Positions 13,109-24,953 of a DNA stretch of 60,000 nt are shown piece by piece. A model generated the notes under the pieces. It did no database searches and was not told the DNA's origin. It saw only the letters and a list, made by a program, of their open reading frames with translations. Origin of the DNA: Cryptomeria japonica (Eukaryota > Streptophyta > Pinopsida > Cupressales > Cupressaceae); contig NC_081415.1 of assembly GCF_030272615.1 (NCBI RefSeq), forward strand, positions 605,193,137 to 605,253,136. Reading direction: 5' to 3'. A program made the translations under genes and the position numbers. Each line of letters opens with the position of its first letter. Position 1 is the first letter of the stretch.

Positions 13109-13231
13109 CTTGTCATTTAGGGCTGATAGACTGATTTTCCCGACCTTAGGCCGACCAGGAAAGATAATTTTCCAATTTGCAAACATAAAGACCCGAAGTC
13201 CAAAAGAGACCGGGCCCAAAATAGGACCCAG

Positions 13232-13324
13232 GGACCAGGGCGCTGGGCGCCATGGTCCTGGGGGACCAGGGCGCTGGGCACCCTGGTCCTGAAGGACCAA
13301 GGCGCTGGGCGCTCTAGTCCCACC
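13232..13324. repeat. Three tandem 31-bp imperfect palindromes in the 5' LTR of element A
   Basis: Units start at 13232, 13263 and 13294, each built around GGACCAGGGCGCTGGG with a complementary TGGTCC later in the unit. The 3' LTR has a single unit at 6664. Two extra units account exactly for the 62-bp LTR length difference. Confidence 0.85.
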
Positions 13325-13492
13325 TCCCGGGACAACAGGGTGCAAAGGAGGTTCAGGCCAGGGTGCAAGAAAATGCAGTTTTCAGTGTCATAATCAGGTT
13401 TCGAGGTCTCCATTCAGGTTACGTGTTGTGTCGCCATCGTGAAGACCGAAATGCAGTCGAAATTGCAAGTGTCACAATTTTAGGACGCTACA

Positions 13493-13497
13493 CAACC
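13493..13497. repeat. Target site duplication of element A, right copy (CAACC)
   Basis: Perfect match to 5645-5649. It shows that element A is complete from 5650 to 13492 and that its borders are correctly placed. Confidence 0.92.
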
Positions 13498-15227
13498 ATG
13501 AACTCCATCATATTTTTCTATGGGTCATATGTTGGAAATACCCTGTTCCTTGCAGGTTGTTCATTTACAACTTCAGACATGGAAACCCTATGAAATGCTT
13601 TCTTTTTTTCTTTATTTTCTTTTGTTGTGTGTTCATATTTTTTATAGTAATCATGAAATTAACAATTTGGGCTTGCTGAAGCAATTGAATGTTTGAAAGG
13701 TGACATAGGAATACCATAGGCTCCAGTTCCACTTATTCTTGTGGTTTTAACTAATGCTTGACTAGGATTACCAACAATAGTTCTTGATCCTGTCCCACTC
13801 CCACTGGTACTTTCATGTGTAGTTTTCATAAACTTTTGAGGTGTTTGATCTAAAGCTGCAAATGATTGATTTGTAGTGTCAGTGGCACTTGATATAGGAT
13901 TCTCAATAGTATGAGATTGAGTATCTACCTCTAGTGGCCTCTTGCGAGAGATATTTTGTTGTTGCCCTTGTCCAACACCAAGATAACTAGTATCAGTAGT
14001 AGTACCCATGCCAACCCCACCAATCACAGTGGCACTTGAATGAACAATAATAGGAATACTATCCTTAGATTCACCACTAGTGGTAGTGGCACTTGATTCA
14101 CCACCAATGGGAATACCATGATGTGGTGGTGGTTGTGGATTTGAACTTGAAACAAATGTAGGTGGACCCTGAGGGTAATGAGTAGTACCTATCCCTGATG
14201 AATCTGAAGAATTAAGTCCAATGAATGGTTTAACATGACCTTTTGATTTTGACTATGATGGAAGTTGTACCTGAAGTGGATACCAAATGCCCTCTCCTCT
14301 GGCACCTAGACCACCACCTTCAAAATCCAATTTTTTCACAATGTTTGCCCCTTTGCTATATTTTTCTTTCATGGACTCATTGACTCCACCTAATATTTTT
14401 GGGACTGTAGTAGTTGTTGGAGGGGGCTCAACCTCATGCTCATCATCATCTTCAGTCATTCCATGCTCCATATTCCACAATTTGCTAAACTCTGCATCCT
14501 CATCGATGCTCTCAAATTCTGCACTTGTCTTTGGTTCACCAAGATTCCTCCTCATAGTCCAAAAATCATTTATTTTGGTTTGAGTCCAATTATTCTCTTG
14601 ACATTCATGCAAAATTGATTTGGGAATAGTTATCTTAGATAGATTAGTAGATTTTAGGTAGAAATTGTAGGACCTCCTATTTTGGATACCCTGGCCCTCC
14701 TCTGTTGTCCTTTGTGTGTGCAAGGCCATAATTCGTGATGAAATTTCTTCTATTGAAATGTTATTGTCAGCTCCAATTTTCTCCATCTCTTTTTTAACCT
14801 CATCCTAGGAGTCCATGTTTCTAAGCTATTCTAGCAATGGTTTACTTTCATGTTGACATAACATTGAAGAGTTCCCATTTTTCTTAAGCCTTGCTTGAAC
14901 TACACCAATTGGATCATACTGCTAGAGACCCTCATCACCAAAGTTAAAAACTGTCAAAAAATCATGTGCCACATTGAATGCTTTTCTCTCAAATGTGAAC
15001 CCTCCACATGAGAAAGGCAAGGAAGAAAATATGCTCTTCTTTTGCTAACCATGGAAGTGCCTATTTGTGCTCTCTAATTGTCGTACATACTCTCATGCAA
15101 ATACCCTCTCTGTCACATGTATTGGAAGTCTATATGGTTTTACTACCAATCCGTAAAACCTTAACACAGTGAATTCTTACATGAAGAACCAGTCAACCAA
15201 TTCTATTTGACTTCCGAGTTGAAAAAA
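13493..15227 (-). pseudogene. N-terminal part of the same decayed coiled-coil protein gene (5' fragment)
   Basis: From about 15227 leftwards a single minus-strand frame can be followed to the element A junction. It holds a moderately hydrophobic, Arg-rich start (FYGLVVKPYRLP is readable near 15130), an acidic middle (14253-14786, ending GGGLGARGEGIWYPLQV), a Ser/Thr/Gly-rich low-complexity stretch (13659-14250) and a Lys-rich approach to the coiled coil. In-frame stops are mostly TAG, including ones near 14251, 14809, 14830, 14922 and 15045, plus TAA near 13657 and a TGA near 15105. The frame is otherwise conserved, so this was a real gene. It abuts the end region of transposon copy 1 at about 15228, so its true start is lost. 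Function unknown. Confidence 0.6.
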
Positions 15228-16449
15228 AAATAAATTAAAAAAAAATTAAAAAAACGCTGATAAACAGGGGGTTTAGTTGCCACCTCAAAAGAAAATGTAA
15301 ATCAACTTTTTTTTTCTCTGATTTTGATATCCTTTATAGATCACATATTTATACAGTGCATGAAAAAATAAATAAAAAATTTGATGTATATTTTCTTTGT
15401 AATAGCATTTGGAAGTCAAATACACCATAATTTGATAATTTTTGTCTCCCACCACAATTTGTCTATTCAATTTATGATAATCAAAAAACTAAAAATACCA
15501 TTTTCGAGAAAACTCTTTCATCTATTGAACCATATTTTTTTCAAATATTTTTGAAGTGATTTGATATTTTTTGTTTGTTTTTCAAAGCAGCATATTATTG
15601 AACAAAAGAATACCTAGTTGTAGTATTTTTAGTTTTTTATATACTAAATGTAATCAAAACATTAAAAAAAAAATATGAGTACAATCATGACTTCGATTTC
15701 TACAAAAGGATATTTTTAATTTTTTTTAATAAGTTTAATTTACCTATTAAATTTTATTGCTGAAGTGACAAGTTTGAGAAAATCATCATTTTTGTTGATG
15801 TGGCTACCACTTGGCATTCCACATAGGTCATTCCGGCTGGAAGGGTTCTAGCTGGAACTATGAGAGCTGACATGACTAGTCGTACAAGCGACCGGTCGCT
15901 TGAACCACATATTAAAAAGAGTTATTTTTCCATTCAGAAAACCAAAACAATCAAGTGCGAAAATAATAAGAGTTATTTTTGCAAAAAAATATTTTTCTTT
16001 TCAAATAAAGTGGCATTTTGGAGCAAGTAGGAAGATTATAAAGGGGCAAAAATTTCTAATTTTATAAAGGGGCGAAGATTTTGAATTTTTTTTGGGAAGG
16101 CGTCTACCCTATCCAAGTATGTTATTTAAAAAAAAAAAAAATCAATCATGCTTAATTTACAATATTAGATGTTTTTTTCGAAATTAAATATTTTTTAGAT
16201 TAAATTTAAGACTTTATTTTATTATTCGTTAATTACGCTTCAATCATTTATTTTCAATTATGTTATCTTAAATTATTTTTTCAATTATTGTTATTAAATC
16301 ATGTTATTAATGTTATTAAATCATGTTCATTGTACATTGCATAGTCAAATGTAGAATCCAAGTAAACTAAATTTTGAAGATCTGCATATTTGCATGTTTT
16401 GTTTTTAGGTTCAAAGCACAAAATTTTGAACATCTCAATATTTTTTGCA
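15228..16449 (+). other. Left end region and 5' leader of transposon copy 1
   Basis: No coding sequence is visible. At 15423-15438 the word CACCATAATTTGATAA is identical to the sequence at 26762-26777 ahead of copy 2. A perfect 18-bp palindrome, CAAGCGACCGGTCGCTTG, occupies 15885-15902. The order (motif, then palindrome, then gene) matches copy 2, so I read this as the transposon left end. TTTTATAAAGGGGC occurs near 16056 and could serve as a TATA element. The outer border probably lies close to the A-rich run at 15221-15255. Confidence 0.5.
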
Positions 16450-18245
16450 ATGGAGAATAAGAGGACTAAATCAAGATTGTATGATCGTAAAAGGGATGAT
16501 AAGATGAAAGGTCATACAAAACGTAGTCAACAACAATCCGTTGTTGTTCAAGATCAACTTGATGATGTTCAAGAAACATCTACTCAGGTACATGATGAAT
16601 TTTTTTTTTCTGGTATGAAAAATTTGATGGAAATGGATGAAGATAGTCTTTTCAATGAAATTCCATCTAAAGATATAATACCTGAAAGCACATTAAAATT
16701 GCATTGTAAGAAATTGTGGGATGATTATATTAAAAATAAGTCTATTATTGGAAAAGCACAATTATTTGCTAAGTTATTTAGGAAAAAGGAAATGAAACCT
16801 ATTTTGGAGTTTTTGGGTTTTATTAATAAGAAAAGTTCTCCTAATACATTAGTAAAACAAACTATAATTGAAAATTTAGAAGAAGCATATAATTGTATTG
16901 ACAACACAAGTCGAGGTGTTGATTTAAGTGTTGCACATAGAGAATTAATGACTATGATTACTAGTAAGGAATTGAATCGTAGAAAACAAGTTAATGCAAT
17001 TTCTCAATTAATGCATGTATCTGAAAAAAATGTTCAAAGATACATTAGGAAGAGAAATATGTTGGATGAAAACATTTAAAATAATTGGGTAAATATCTGT
17101 AGGGTTCCTAAAAAAGACAAAATTTCTGAAGATGTAAAAAGGCAAGTCATTGATTATTGGACCAACCAATCTCGTGTTTCTTCCAATTGAAGGGATACTA
17201 TACAGATGATAGATGAATATGGTAAAAATATTACGCATCCAAAACATTTCTTAGATACAACACAAAGTGATTTGTATGACCTTTCATCTTATTACACATC
17301 CAAAACATTTCTTAGATACAACATAAAGTGATTTGCCAAAGGATGTTTGAGATATTTCATCTTTGCTTTGCACGCATAAATAAGGTACGTGAAACTTGTT
17401 GTTGTTGAAATCATGTTGAATTTCATCTACACTTGTAGTCATATAAGAAGTTCATGGCAACAATTAATCCAAATCTAGTCATTCCTAAAAGTACAACACA
17501 ATTTGTGAAGTCTATTTTATGTGATAAATTAGAAGGTTCAGATGAGTTCAAAATATAATGTATAAAAGCTGAATGCAATGATTGTGGTTTTTGAGTAAGT
17601 TTGTGTTGCAAATAGAGAATATTGATATTCATGCACTAGTTATATGGAGGAGATTTGACTATGAGACATACCAGAGTAAGTCAAGAACTTAATCCAAAAG
17701 AAATATGTTGAAAGAGAGTGAATTGCCCTACATTCAGTTTATAGATAGATTTCATAATATGATATATCCACATATCCAACATTGTCATGGTGCAAGATGG
17801 TAGGCTAAACGGTTTCGTGATTCAAAGAATTATTTTCCAGCAGGTTGTATTCTTTCAATTGTAGATTTCTCCGAGAACTATACATTTAGTCCTCACACAG
17901 AAATTCAAAGTCAATATTATCATTCTGATGAAGTTTCAATATTTGTACAAGTTTACTATAGACATGCACAATTTCATGTGGATGGTATAGAGAGTACTGA
18001 AAATGAACGCATTATCCTCAAGGAGGTCCATTTCTATATCAATGATGATACATGTCATGATAGAAGCTATGTAGCACATTGTTTTGGAATGTTTTTTGAA
18101 GATATTAAAGATCTTGGGATAGAATGTACACAACATTGGATTTGGTCAGGTGAATGTACTAGTAAGTACATTAGATTTGAAATTGATTATTTAAGTTCAT
18201 TTTGTTATTATATATGATTTGATTGTATATAACAAGTCAAAAGTT

Positions 18246-18284
18246 TATATATATATCTATATATATATATATATATATATATAT
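18246..18284. repeat. (TA)n microsatellite in an intron of copy 1
   Basis: Almost pure TA run within the inferred intron between the WSGEC and QFK exons. It probably disrupted the original acceptor site, which I cannot identify. Confidence 0.8.
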
Positions 18285-18461
18285 GTTTATCATGTCATGG
18301 CAATTTAAGTCTGTAAAAGATTTTAACTGGTTATCCCTACAACATGCTCAACGTAGCATAAAGTTTTTGTGGAACTTCTTTGAGAGTGGCCATGGAAAAG
18401 GAGAGCATGATGGAGCAGGAGCATGTGTGAAGTGTGCACTTTGCCAACATGAACTTGGAGG

Positions 18462-18529
18462 TAAATTCTCTTCATATTTGTGTACAGATTTAATTCTCTT
18501 CATATTTGTGTACAATTTTAATTCTCTTC

Positions 18530-18567
<38 letters not shown>
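18462..18567. repeat. 28-bp threefold repeat plus (TG)n in an intron of copy 1
   Basis: Three units of TTCTCTTCATATTTGTGTAC-like sequence run into a pure TG tract at 18541-18567. The stretch starts at a GTAAAT donor-like site and ends at TGTAG, consistent with an expanded intron. Confidence 0.75.
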
Positions 18568-18571
<4 letters not shown>

Positions 18572-19555
18572 GTGGGTTGTCCAATTTTCTAAAGAAAGAG
18601 CTTCTGTACAGGTAACACCACACGTAATTCTAATGATATTATGATATTATTGAATGGTGCAAAATTGATTTTTTTGGTCGTGATACAACTTACAGCAAGC
18701 ATTATTTGTGGGAAGTTTAAGGTAAATATATAAATTTTCTTAAACATTCAAGTGTTCTTGAATTATTTTTAAACTTTGTGTATATATATTTGTGTGAAAT
18801 GAACTAAAATTGACTAAATAATTTTTGTATTAACAGATATTGATCGATCAAATCCTTATAATTGTCAATCAATTAATGGTATTAAAAGTTTTCATCAAGT
18901 CATGACTACAGGATTTAGCAAGCCTCATGTTATTCTTGCAAGAGGAAAATCATGATTTTGTGTTGAATGCATTGCGAACAACACATATACTCATTGTCAA
19001 AATATTGCTAATGGATATGTTTTGCAATTGGAAATGAAAGAATTTTACACAATGTCTCCTTACGAAGATAGTGACATTATTGATATTCATGATCCTTTAT
19101 ATTCAGCTGATTATGAACGTGTTTCTAATTTAGTTGTTACAAGTGCATGCATGCATATTTTGTAATTTATATATATGTACATGTACAAATTTTTAAATTC
19201 TTATTTAATTTAATATTTTTCAAAATTAATTTAAAAATGTGTAATGAACTAATATTGCTTGAAATATATATACATGTGGTTTATTTTCACAGGTGATATT
19301 TTCATAGTGATTGTTGATCCTGACAATACTGAAAGTGTAGATTATTATCTATTGAGATGCACACAACCAAAATGCAAGTTATTGGAATCAGTCAGTGATG
19401 ATGATGGGCAACAATATCCCACTGGTTCAGTTGTTGTTGAAGGCACCTATTATCAACAAATAAAGATAGATACAAATGGTGTAATATTCATTGATTATAT
19501 GCCTGGCCTAAAAGTTCTACACCACTCACTTAGTAATATTTTATATCACTAATGC

Positions 19556-21139
19556 TCATAGCATATGCAGGATATTGAATAGAATTTGTGGAATAGACCT
19601 ATTTTTGTTGTGACGTGTTATTGGGATAGGGTGTAGGTTGAGCTGGTAATTAAGAAGGATTTGGTGCATTGGTATTTGTAATTGTAGGAGGCATAATAGT
19701 TGGTTGGCTAGGTGGTGCTTATTGATGCAAGGAATTGGTTGATTGATTGGACCATTATTGTCCTCCTTTCCATTGTGGTGGTTGTTGTCAATTCCTTGGT
19801 GATGGTTCCCAATTTCCCGATGGTGGTTTGCCACTAAGGTGGAGGATTAGGATTTTGATAATTTGGCCAAATATTTTTTTTGTAATTCTATGGTTTTGGT
19901 CTATAATTATCAAATTTTGAAAGGCATGAGGGTTGCCATTGATTGTTAGGTGCATAAGAACTTGAATAAGGACCATTGAAGGATAGAGGGTTTGGAGGCA
20001 TACCTTGTCTCGGAGCCCATGGACTCCTTTGTGTAATGTATAATATATGTCCCTCATCATCTTCAATTGGCCTAAATTTTGGTTGCACTTGTTTGCTTTC
20101 TATACTGACTGCCCTCTTGCATCTACAATCTCTTTTCCTTTGTCTACAATACGGACAAAAATCAGCCAACATTTCTTCTAACTCATCATGTTTCTACTTG
20201 GCTTGAAGTGTATCCAATTGTTGAGTCATATTGTTAATGATATCTTGTTTAAAATCCTTCAATAACTGTGTAATTTCCATCCATGAAACTCCAAAGGTTG
20301 TCTTGTTTATGCCAGGTGTGTAACCTCTAGCCTTTTGCAAATTTGACAAAGCTTCCTTATATCATTCCGATTAGCTTGGGTAATATCTCCTCCTATGATA
20401 AGATTCAATGCATCCATATAGTATCATCACTTCCCTTTAAAAAGATCAACTTATGAGATTCTTCACTCAATGCATTATAATTAGATTTCTTGAAATTCAA
20501 CAAGAATATTTCAACATATCCTTTTAAGCTCTCATCTTCCCTCTATAGCATCTTGAAAAAATCATCTTGATGCATATCACCGCCTCTACATTAGTCTTTG
20601 AATTTCTCAAGGAATTTGTCCTTCATTCCATCTAAACTAGTTATGGTATCACCATCTAGACTTATAAACCATCTCGAAGTAGATTCCTTCAATGTGGTAG
20701 GAAACAAAATAAGCCTATGAACATATGTAGTGTAGTCATAGCTTCTACATAGGATATCAAACTCAAATAAGAAGGTATCTAGGTCTTCTGTCTCCAAACC
20801 ATAGAATTTGGGTAGGACTAAAGATGGAATATTCTTGAGGTTAGGAAGCTGGTTCTAGTTGAGAATAGGAAACTCAAAAGTGGGTTGAGCATTATTATTA
20901 GCTTGGGAAACCGTATTTTCTTGATAGTAAATGATAGGCCAAGGATTCTTAAGGGTTTGCTCAATTAGTGGATTTTGAGGACGTGGTTCAAATTGTCCCA
21001 AATCCCAAAAAAATTCAGAAAAGGATTTTTTTTAATATGAATCAAAAGGGTCAAGTTCTTGGTCAGATGAGTGATTTTCAAGATTAGGATCATGAGGAAG
21101 GAATCTCCCATAAGCATCCCTTCTTCTTATTCTATGCAT
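19556..21139 (-). pseudogene. gag: Decayed Ty3/gypsy gag, truncated at its 3' end
   Basis: The ATG at 21139-21137 starts MHRIRRRDAYGRFLPHD. Residues around 20600-20800 are a recognisable gag core (LETEDLDTFLFEFDILCRSYDYTT then LKESTSRWFISLDGDTI). A Pro/Gln/Asn-rich C-terminal part extends to 19556 with a C-x2-C pattern near 20150 (FCPYCRQRKRDCRCK). Many stops interrupt it. The frame stops abruptly where copy 1 begins, so this is an insertion or deletion junction. No protease, reverse transcriptase or integrase remains. Orientation is minus, like element A, but the gag is of a different lineage. Confidence 0.75.
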
Positions 21140-23539
21140 GTAGTGTTTAACTCAATTTGTAATGTGCCTACATAAAATTAATGTGGTGATATAACATATT
21201 CCTATCTATTCCTATTGCTTGTGAAACCAAAGGTTCTACTTCTTTGAGAATGTAACAAAAACTCTCTAACTCCCAACAAAATCTTAGCTTGACACCATCC
21301 TCAAGAATGATGCAAAAAATGTAAGACTTCAACAATGGGTAAATAACTAGGAATAACACCTTAACTTAGAGACCAAATTTCCTCACTAAGTATCCATCAA
21401 CCCCATTATTAAAGCTCATTTATTTTATCAACTCAAGGACATAAAGCTTGAAATGGGACAACACTATTTATACACTAAGAGTTTCTAAGGCTATTCTATC
21501 CTAATCCTAATTATAGGAGATACTAAAATAAATAACAGAAAAGGAAATAACATGAAGAAAATAAGCCTGGTGACAATTAACTACGTCCTATTAAAGTAAA
21601 TGCTACTAAAACTTATTCTAGAATAATAAAACTATGATCTGTAAAAAGAAATTGTTATGCTCTATCTTGGTTGTGGGAACAATCACAAAATAGAGTTTTC
21701 ATGTCCGAAGGAACAATCAAGCACCTAAAGCTATACTATGAATACAATTAGAAACAACTAAAAACTAAATAAATGGAATCCTTACCAAGTGCGTCTGTTG
21801 ATGGTGTTTTGATGCACTATCGAACATAGAATAAAGTATTGAATACTCTATCCTCTCTTGAGTAAAGACTCTCAAATGCTGAAGATTCGCATAAGGATCA
21901 CTTGAGATGACTTCAAGGTTCTTTTATGTCAGGTTTTGGCTTGTTGGATAGCTTCAATCGTATTGATGTGGTTTGTTGTACTTGTGAGGGGACTTATGTT
22001 GAATGCTTGAATGCTCAAATGATGCTGGAACCTGTGATATCACCTGATCTAAAAACAAAGAGAAAATGGATAAGGGTTGAAGAGACTATTTTAATTCTAA
22101 CTCTAGGAATGTAGGAGCAATGTACACTCTTTGATGAAATTCTAACTAAATCTTGCTTTGACATGCATCGAACATCTCCACAAGGCTAGTGCAATCTTCT
22201 AAGGATAGCTTTATGATTTTCAAATCATCACCACAAACATAGACACCATCAGGTTGATGCATATCAATGAAGAATGATAATCAAAGTTAAGCTTTAGCTA
22301 TGCAAGGCAAGTCTACAATCAGCAAACTACTAGTAGTATGGACATACAAATTTCACCATTGATCACACATAGGTCTTCCATTCTTCTAAATAACTTAAAT
22401 CAAATTGAGAAGTATAGAGACCATGCAAATTGTTGAATCAACAAATAGAATTTACCATTTCTTCAATGAATTTTACATGTCTTTTGCAACAATGTTTTGG
22501 CAACAACCTTTGCCTTCTCCTAATCTACTCTAACTGCTATCTGCTACACTGTTCTCTATTTTTGAACTACTTACTATTGACTAATCCCCTTAGAAATGAA
22601 GAAGAGAGGCCTTTTATAGTGCTCTCATTACATTTTAGTGGCTCAGATTGATTTGAGATCAATGGTCAATATTACAAGATAGAAACCATTTAATGCTTGA
22701 CCAGTGATACAATTACATTTGATGGGACACATGTCCTTAGAAAATTCAGCCAATAGATGATGGTGGTAGGTATATCGAACTTTGTGCCCAAGTAGTAATT
22801 ATCTTCTTTGATGAATTGGCTAGATGCATAGAAACTAGATGCCTCCTCATGAAATGATATGATTGGATGTAATGATGAGTAGGTGCCACCTCCACTTGAT
22901 TGATCTTTGTAACTCATTGCAAGTGTGTGAATGAATGAGGCATATCTCTTGGTACTCAACATTACTATTGATGTGAATCAATCTTCTAACTTTGATTAAC
23001 TCTTCTTGTCTTGATCAGTTGCATTTATTGCCATCCTTCAGCTGCGAGATTGGTTCAAATTAGTTTCGATATAAAATTTGTTTGCAAATAAATAATCGAT
23101 CACTAAGCTGAAACCCTTAGTTGTAAATCTGATCCTTATTAAGCAATATCATTGCAATATAGCCAAGTGAAGACAACAAAAGCCTCATGAAGAAAACTTT
23201 TATCAGTCATAACATGAAGTTCGATTCCCCATGGAATGAGAAACTTGTCCAAGATCTGTATGTTCTCTCAAACTGAGGTGACTCGTGCAAACCCTTAATG
23301 TGAATACAATAATCTCTTCCGAATTGATTGATCAGCTCTGCCTTATGAAATGACCTTGATGTTGTATCCCACTGTCAAGCCATTAAGATGAAAATTAGTC
23401 TAATATGTTGCAATTGACAATCAACATCATCTTTTGACTATGAAATCCACCTCAAACAAACTAGTTATATACTGCTGACAAATCCGCTATCCAAGATGAA
23501 CAAGAGGACGGGGTACTTAGGCGGATTCGATGATTAGAA

Positions 23540-24300
23540 TCGCTGATCAATGGACGCGCCTCTCACTTTTACTATAATCATGGTCACCCTTAGTGAAATG
23601 TAATTTGCTGATGTGACTACAGAGTTGGACGATGTCTGGATTGAACACCTATATCAGAAGTGTATTCGCTGAATGTAGTTGACAGCCAGTGGTCAAAATT
23701 TGATAGCTATGGTGACAAGGTGAGTGCAAGTTACTTGATCAAAGATGATCAAGTTGCAACACATCAGATCGCCTTAGAATGAAGTCGCCATTCTTGAATA
23801 ATTCTCTAAGGTAGGTGATAGAATTTGATGCCAACAATGATCACTGAGCATAACCCGCTGATGTCATCTCCAGATTTGGATCGAAACCTTGCATCAAAGT
23901 GATCTTCGATAGTGATTCAAATGTTTTGGTTCAAGTCGCTGATGTAGAATGAAGTCGCAGTCCTGAAATGATGTCGATCTTCAAATTCTAATCAAATTCC
24001 AATCGCTGATGTACAAAGGTGAATTCGGTGGTGTCTAAGATAAATTCGCAGTATGAAGAGATTCGTTAGTGCTTGGAAATAAAGTCGAACTTAATGCTTA
24101 GATCGCCTACCTTTTGAAGTGAATTCACTGTCCAATATGTCTTAATCGTTGTCTCAAAAGGTAAAGACTCGATCAAAACTCAAGTCGCTGTTACTAAAGA
24201 TGAATTCTCCAGACAAAAGAGATTATAGTCGCTGCTTCAGTTTGATCGAAATTGCTCACAATCACCAATCGTTGGTATATGTAATCTAATATCAGAGAGC
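23540..24300. repeat. Degenerate array of TCGCTGATG-like words
   Basis: Words such as AATCGCTGATG, AGTCGCTGATG, ATTCGCAGTATG and AATCGTTGGTA recur about every 20-60 bp, at least fifteen times. CpG is scarce elsewhere in this AT-rich DNA, so the concentration of TCG is striking. No open frame accompanies it. Confidence 0.55.
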
Positions 24301-24953
24301 AAGAGTAAATCGTTTCAACAAAGTGATCAATTTGGAAAATAAAAAGGCATGGGTACCTCATCACAAGTCAATCGACTTTTATTTAATGTATTCGAAACAA
24401 TTCGACCACCCTAATTCAATGTCAAATCGCATAAATTAAATGACAAATAATGTTTCTTCAAAATCGTTGGGTATCATACATTAAATGTCATTTAATAAAA
24501 ACTATGATGCTAGAACAAAAATCATCTAATCTGAATCACCAAGCATCATTCAATAAATACGCAAAAGCGATTTACAAAACAACACAATTACGTTGTCATC
24601 TCCATTTAATGTTAATCCTCACATCGTTGCAACACACTCTTAACTGCATTCAATTTATGATTATATCGCCACCTTTATTAAATGTTTCACTTTCCAATCA
24701 TAGCACTTGAATATGAATGATGGATGCTTACATTTAATCTTTTTCAATGATTTAATATCCTTCTTTGATCACATCGAACCTTTCCCTTGTTTGAATAATT
24801 CATCACAGGTTCATGGCTTTTACAGAATCGATTAATACTTGATTGCCTTAATCATTTAACGTTATCCAAATGACTGCAAGATACTTCGAACTTGCTTTGG
24901 TCACTATGCAATTGACTACTAAAATTGTTTTGGTAACTTGCATCATTAAAAGC

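Larger units (their letters stand above)
5650..13492 (-). mobile_element. Element A: complete gag-only LTR retrotransposon (TR-GAG type), 7,843 bp
   Basis: The element has two direct LTRs (1,213 and 1,275 bp) with TG...CA ends, a polypurine tract next to the left LTR, a primer-site-like sequence next to the right LTR and perfect CAACC target duplications. All signals put it on the minus strand. The only coding region is gag plus a protease-like domain (7612-10947). No reverse transcriptase, RNase H or integrase motif is present, so it would depend on a partner element for movement. Plants have such non-autonomous elements, called TR-GAG. A hand comparison of the LTRs gives about 33 substitutions in roughly 1,213 aligned bases, mostly transitions, plus one 62-bp length difference. 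It is the youngest dated insertion I can see here. It landed inside the coiled-coil gene. Confidence 0.93.
12218..13492 (-). repeat. 5' LTR of element A
   Basis: Direct repeat of 5650-6862 at about 97 percent by hand count. It is 62 bp longer because it has two extra 31-bp units (13232-13324). U3 lies to the right, so transcription would run leftwards into the gag reading frame. Confidence 0.93.
16450..19552 (+). pseudogene. Transposase-like gene, copy 1 of the DFAEN/GKGEHDG family
   Basis: The ATG at 16450 starts a basic protein (MENKRTKSRLYDRKRDDK). The segment to 17079 ends in a helix-turn-helix-like stretch (QLMHVSEKNVQRYIRKR). Decayed homology to copy 2 continues through a PKHFLDTTQSDLY-type block near 17240. 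VDFSENYTFSP follows, with Asp at 17864, then HFYINDDTCHD and an IWSGEC block at 18140. The last has Gly where copy 2 has Asp, so the second acidic residue is lost. ESGHGKGEHDGAGACVK follows with Glu at 18403. After that come a Cys motif (FCVECI) and the C-terminal module (VDYYLLRC, DDDGQQYPTGSVVVEGTYY). Introns fit at 18162 to about 18300, 18462 to about 18567, 18722-18836 and 19143-19292. The 3' end is cut at the junction with a gag relic. Stops and shifts make it a pseudogene. Confidence 0.7.
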
